Source of the DNA: JBHHYR01 sp046757585
Lineage (GTDB): Bacteria > Desulfobacterota > Binatia > HRBIN30
Length of the DNA: 6,953 nucleotides
NCBI GenBank assembly: GCA_046757585.1
Contig: JBHHYR010000208.1
Coordinates: forward strand, 1-6,953
Direction of reading: 5' to 3'
Of the stretch, positions 4,373-6,953 are shown one piece after another. The stretch's first letter is position 1. Each line of letters opens with the position of its first letter. The notes beneath the pieces are model-generated. The model ran no database searches. It saw only the letters and a program-made list of their open reading frames with translations, and was not told where the DNA came from. Position numbers and translations under genes: made by a program.

Positions 4373-5717
4373 AGGTGCCGGCACGGTGGCCGGAGGTGGA
4401 CCCCGCTATGAGCATCGCACCGACCCGGGCGACGACGGCCCGTGCGAAGAGCAGGGTGGAGAGCAGCGCGAGTACGATGCCCGTGGTGAGCAACCGCGAC
4501 CAGCCCGCGACCGCAGCCACCACGATGCTCAAAACGCCTGCGTTGAAGCACCAGAAGGTGGTTGTCTGGGCGCGAGGCGAGAAGAGGGGCCTTGGACGCA
4601 GCCCAGACACGGCGGTCAGACCTGGGACCAGGCGGCTTCCCATGCCGAGGATGAAATTCGACGCCCAACCGAGCAGCGCCAACGCCCCGTAGGCCACCGC
4701 GAGACGCGCTCCCGTCCGACCGCCCACATCCACGCCTGACACGAAGGCCAGCCCGCAGACCGTTGCGGCGCACAAGTACGCGATCGCCGCCTGCACGTGG
4801 CGCATGCTCCAGTCGAGCTGCATGCGTCGCGTGCGGAGCAGGCGTAGGATGATGGAGACGTACCACAGGAGAGTGCTCGCAACGAGAAACGCCAGCGGCC
4901 ACACGAGCCAGCTGCGCCACAGTAACGCAGCAACTAACATCGGCACGACAAGTGACAAGCTTAGGATCTGCGCGCGTGCCGGGCCGGGCAACGTCTTCGC
5001 GGGCAAAATGAAGGCCGTTACCATCCGATAAGACACGGCGCAGATCATCAGACTCACCCACCCAAGTGCCGCAAGATGGGCGTGGGCTGCAATGTTCGAC
5101 AATACACTGCCGCCAAGAAACGGGTGGACCTTGTCGATGGTATAGAGCAGCCCGAGTGTTCCCACGCCAAGAAATGAGAGCAACCCAACCGCAATGCCGA
5201 TAACCGTTGCGTCGTAGGAGGGAGCGTGGACGACTAGTGGCAACAAACACGTGAGGAGCAGGACGATGCTGCACACCAGCACGCCAGCGCTCCACACCAT
5301 TCCGCCCAGATGGCCGATCCAGAAGTGGGCCACCAGACCAAGCTCCCCGACGACGAACGTTGCCACCTGTAGCCGCCCCAGCCACGGCCAACGGACGGCC
5401 CGCTTGGTCAGGGCCGGCACGAAACGGTAGGCAACGCCGATGACGGCGAGCGAGATCCAGCCCAGCGTCAGCGTGTGCGTCACCGCCAGCACGTGCGGTT
5501 GATAGAAGAAGCTCTGGATGTCGTTCGCCGCGACGAACGCTAACATCAGCCCCACGTTCAAATGTATCACGGCTACGGCAAGACACACCGCCGGCACGTA
5601 CGGGAGTACCGTGGGCGGCGTGTGCGGGGGCTGACGCTGGGGCCGCTCGCTGCCCGTACGGCCGGCATGAGGCGGGGCGGCCGCGCCCTTGCCGTTCGAG
5701 CCGTTGGGCCTGGCCAA
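4371..5717 (-). CDS. Polytopic membrane protein, haem-copper oxidase subunit I/NnrS-like
   Basis: A 448-residue integral inner-membrane protein with about 12 hydrophobic segments after a Pro/Gly/Arg-rich, probably disordered N-terminus (1-36). It carries an LGW motif three times: residues 81-107 (HTLTLGWISL...YRFVPAL), 214-240 (HLAALGWVSL...YRMVTAF) and 345-368 (ALALLGWASN...SRLVPGL), with LGW at 85, 218 and 349. Histidines precede the motif in the first two copies (His75/His81, His212/His214) but not the third. Such HxH...LGW helices are typical of subunit I of haem-copper oxidases and of NnrS-like proteins, so haem or metal binding is plausible. No complete oxidase ligand set is assured and no subunit II or cytochrome gene is adjacent. 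The start codon is TTG, two bases after the LOG gene's stop, which suggests translational coupling; there is no good Shine-Dalgarno sequence. A later GTG at 5597 (residue 41) is an alternative that would remove the N-terminal tail. Confidence 0.85.
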   Translation of the reverse strand: MARPNGSNGKGAAAPPHAGRTGSERPQRQPPHTPPTVLPYVPAVCLAVAVIHLNVGLMLAFVAANDIQSFFYQPHVLAVTHTLTLGWISLAVIGVAYRFVPALTKRAVRWPWLGRLQVATFVVGELGLVAHFWIGHLGGMVWSAGVLVCSIVLLLTCLLPLVVHAPSYDATVIGIAVGLLSFLGVGTLGLLYTIDKVHPFLGGSVLSNIAAHAHLAALGWVSLMICAVSYRMVTAFILPAKTLPGPARAQILSLSLVVPMLVAALLWRSWLVWPLAFLVASTLLWYVSIILRLLRTRRMQLDWSMRHVQAAIAYLCAATVCGLAFVSGVDVGGRTGARLAVAYGALALLGWASNFILGMGSRLVPGLTAVSGLRPRPLFSPRAQTTTFWCFNAGVLSIVVAAVAGWSRLLTTGIVLALLSTLLFARAVVARVGAMLIAGSTSGHRAGT

Positions 5718-5719
5718 GG

Positions 5720-6748
5720 CTACACTCGGGGGGCCGCGTTGACGCGATCGATCAGTTGCCGCAGCCGCCCGAAACCCCGCCGGTCGAACCGCAGGACTAG
5801 CCGCGGCAGATCGAGCGCCTCGGGCTCATCGCGTTCTGCTGGGAAAGCACCGCGTTGTTCCAAGGAGCCGTGCGTGATGATGTCCCGGAAGTCCGAGTCC
5901 AGAGCACGCAGATATTGTTCCGGCAGCGGCCGCGACAGTCGAATCACGAGGCGATCGCCGACGTACCGGGACGAGTGGTAGACGCGATAGTACGCCAAGA
6001 TCTCGTTGACGGCGCTCTGTACGTTGTCGGTCACCGTGTAGAGGGAGAGGTCGTCCCTCCCAATCATGCCGCGCCGCAGAATGTGGTCTTCCACGTAGCG
6101 TTGCCAAGTCTTCCAATAGGTGCCACGCGGGCGGTCGAGCAACACCAGGGGGACCGGCCTGGTCTTACCGGTCTGCAGCAGGGTGAGGGTTTCAAACCCC
6201 TCGTCGTGGGTTCCAAAGCCACCCGGAAACAGGACAACGGCGTCGGCTTCCTTCAGAAAGAAGAGCTTGCGGGTAAAGAAATACCGGAAGCTGATCAGCT
6301 TCGGATCACCGCTAATGACCGTGTTGGCCGTTTGTTCGTGAGGCAGCCTGATATTCACGCCAAAACTGCGTGCCGGCCCGGCGCCGGCCTGGCAAGCTTC
6401 CATGATTCCTGGCCCGGCGCCGGTGATGACCATGTAGCCGCAGTCGGCGATGCGGCGCGCAAAGTCCTGCGCCAGCTTGAACACGGGATCGCCGGCCTGG
6501 GTGCGCGCGGAACCGAACGTGCTCACTTTGCGCACGTGGCGGTAAGGGGCGAAGGTCTTGAACCCGCGCCGCATCTCCGCCAGCGCAGCTGTGGCGATCT
6601 TCAGATCGCCGATGGACGCTCCGTCGCTCAAGAGCTGTCCCGCAGTCGCGATGAGGTTGTCGATGTACCGCTGCTGCGGGGTAACCGCAGACGGGGCGGC
6701 CGGCGTACCCGAGGGGAGCCCTTTGTGCTGGGATGGCTTCGCGCTCAT
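5720..6748 (-). CDS. LOG-family Rossmann-fold protein (nucleotide phosphoribohydrolase-like)
   Basis: A 342-residue cytosolic protein. LOG enzymes cleave the N-glycosidic bond of nucleoside 5'-monophosphates, in some cases releasing cytokinins; the actual substrate here is unknown. The fold begins with a beta strand and FGSART (78-83). The glycine-rich loop ITGAGPGIMEA (108-118) follows, then an FTRK motif (158-161) and the diagnostic PGGFGTHDE (175-183) with catalytic Glu183. Typical small LOG proteins are about 180-200 residues. This one has about 65 extra residues at the front and an additional C-terminal region from about 255, with conserved-looking blocks YYRVYHSSRYVGDRLVIRLS and DLPRLVLRFDRRGFGRLRQL, which I cannot assign. 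The ATG at 6748 has no clear Shine-Dalgarno sequence; TATGAT stands 6 bases upstream. It lies 82 bases after rodA and directly before the membrane protein gene, probably in one transcript with the latter. Confidence 0.93.
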   Translation of the reverse strand: MSAKPSQHKGLPSGTPAAPSAVTPQQRYIDNLIATAGQLLSDGASIGDLKIATAALAEMRRGFKTFAPYRHVRKVSTFGSARTQAGDPVFKLAQDFARRIADCGYMVITGAGPGIMEACQAGAGPARSFGVNIRLPHEQTANTVISGDPKLISFRYFFTRKLFFLKEADAVVLFPGGFGTHDEGFETLTLLQTGKTRPVPLVLLDRPRGTYWKTWQRYVEDHILRRGMIGRDDLSLYTVTDNVQSAVNEILAYYRVYHSSRYVGDRLVIRLSRPLPEQYLRALDSDFRDIITHGSLEQRGAFPAERDEPEALDLPRLVLRFDRRGFGRLRQLIDRVNAAPRV

Positions 6749-6830
6749 AGTTGCATCATAACGCCCAACGGGGGTCGATCGCCACGGGGGCTCTTCGGAA
6801 TCTCCACAAGCCGCTCACGACAGGCCAGCC

Positions 6831-6953
6831 TCAGAACGTGAACCGCCGCATGCTGATATTCAGCAGCAACCCAATCGCGACCATGCAGGCGACTAAGGAC
6901 GATCCGCCGTAGCTCAAAAACGGCAGCGGCAGTCCGGTAACGGGAAACAAGGC
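6831..6953 (-). CDS. rodA: RodA-type SEDS peptidoglycan glycosyltransferase, C-terminal end (partial)
   Basis: Only the last 40 codons are in the window; the gene continues beyond position 6953. The frame from the window edge to the TGA at 6831-6833 reads LFPVTGLPLPFLSYGGSS in its first half. This is the conserved loop and last transmembrane helix of the SEDS family, which polymerises peptidoglycan in the inner membrane. VTGLPLP and the ending NISMRRF favour RodA (cell elongation) over FtsW, which usually has a TKGLTLP-type loop. It was not among the longer reading frames because it is short and truncated. An mrdA/mreBCD cluster would be expected upstream, outside the window. Confidence 0.9.
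   Translation of the reverse strand, partial: ALFPVTGLPLPFLSYGGSSLVACMVAIGLLLNISMRRFTF

Noticed and set aside
4321..5586. Minus-strand open frame of 421 codons overlapping the membrane protein gene
   Set aside because: The product is Arg-, His- and Cys-rich without domains, whereas the overlapping frame gives clean transmembrane helices with conserved repeat motifs.
5855..6841. Plus-strand open frame of 328 codons across the LOG gene
   Set aside because: It is antisense to a gene with all LOG motifs and has no recognisable domain or clear ribosome binding site.
1..6953. Mobile elements, CRISPR arrays, tRNA or rRNA genes, toxin-antitoxin or defence genes
   Set aside because: No regularly spaced repeats, transposase or integrase motifs, or recognisable RNA-gene sequence were seen; the gene set is ordinary chromosomal metabolism, transport and cell-wall content.

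Overview
The window looks like chromosomal DNA from a GC-rich Gram-negative bacterium. Gram-negative is supported by a signal-peptide-bearing outer-membrane beta-barrel protein ending in Phe. The lineage cannot be fixed from this sequence; an uncultured Desulfobacterota-, Binatota- or NC10/Rokubacteria-like group would fit, but that is only an impression. All seven supported genes lie on the minus strand, so transcription runs from the high coordinates to the low ones. I see no tRNA, rRNA, insertion sequence, integrase, CRISPR array or other sign of recent transfer.

Layout in the direction of transcription. (1) 6953-6831: the last 40 codons of a RodA-type SEDS peptidoglycan polymerase, cut by the window edge. 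(2) 6748-5720: a LOG-family (Rossmann-fold, PGGxGTxxE) nucleotide-processing protein with an extra C-terminal domain. (3) 5717-4371: a 448-residue polytopic membrane protein with paired histidines, built of three repeats at a ~132-residue period and resembling subunit I of haem-copper oxidases or NnrS-like proteins. It begins with TTG two bases after the LOG stop. (4) 4284-3832: a MaoC-type hot-dog (R)-enoyl-CoA hydratase/dehydratase. (5) 3809-3531: a 92-residue protein resembling an isolated sigma-70 region 4. (6) A 184-bp regulatory gap. (7) 3346-88: a three-gene nitrogen operon, porin - PII protein - ammonium transporter.

The nitrogen operon is the most coherent unit. Its three genes are separated by 24 and 19 bases and each has a clear Shine-Dalgarno sequence. 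The gap before it holds a very good -24/-12 (sigma-54) promoter, TGGCATCCCGGTTGCA on the minus strand, with a perfect 17-bp dyad about 117 bases upstream of the predicted transcription start, in the range usual for enhancer-binding regulators. Reading these together (inference), the operon is switched on under nitrogen limitation. The porin would pass small solutes across the outer membrane, Amt would carry ammonium across the inner membrane, and the PII protein would gate Amt according to nitrogen and energy status.

No classical defence or novel multi-gene system is visible. The items that merit attention are the porin-PII-Amt operon with its sigma-54 promoter, the free-standing sigma-region-4-like protein directly upstream of it, and the three-repeat haem-copper-oxidase-like membrane protein.
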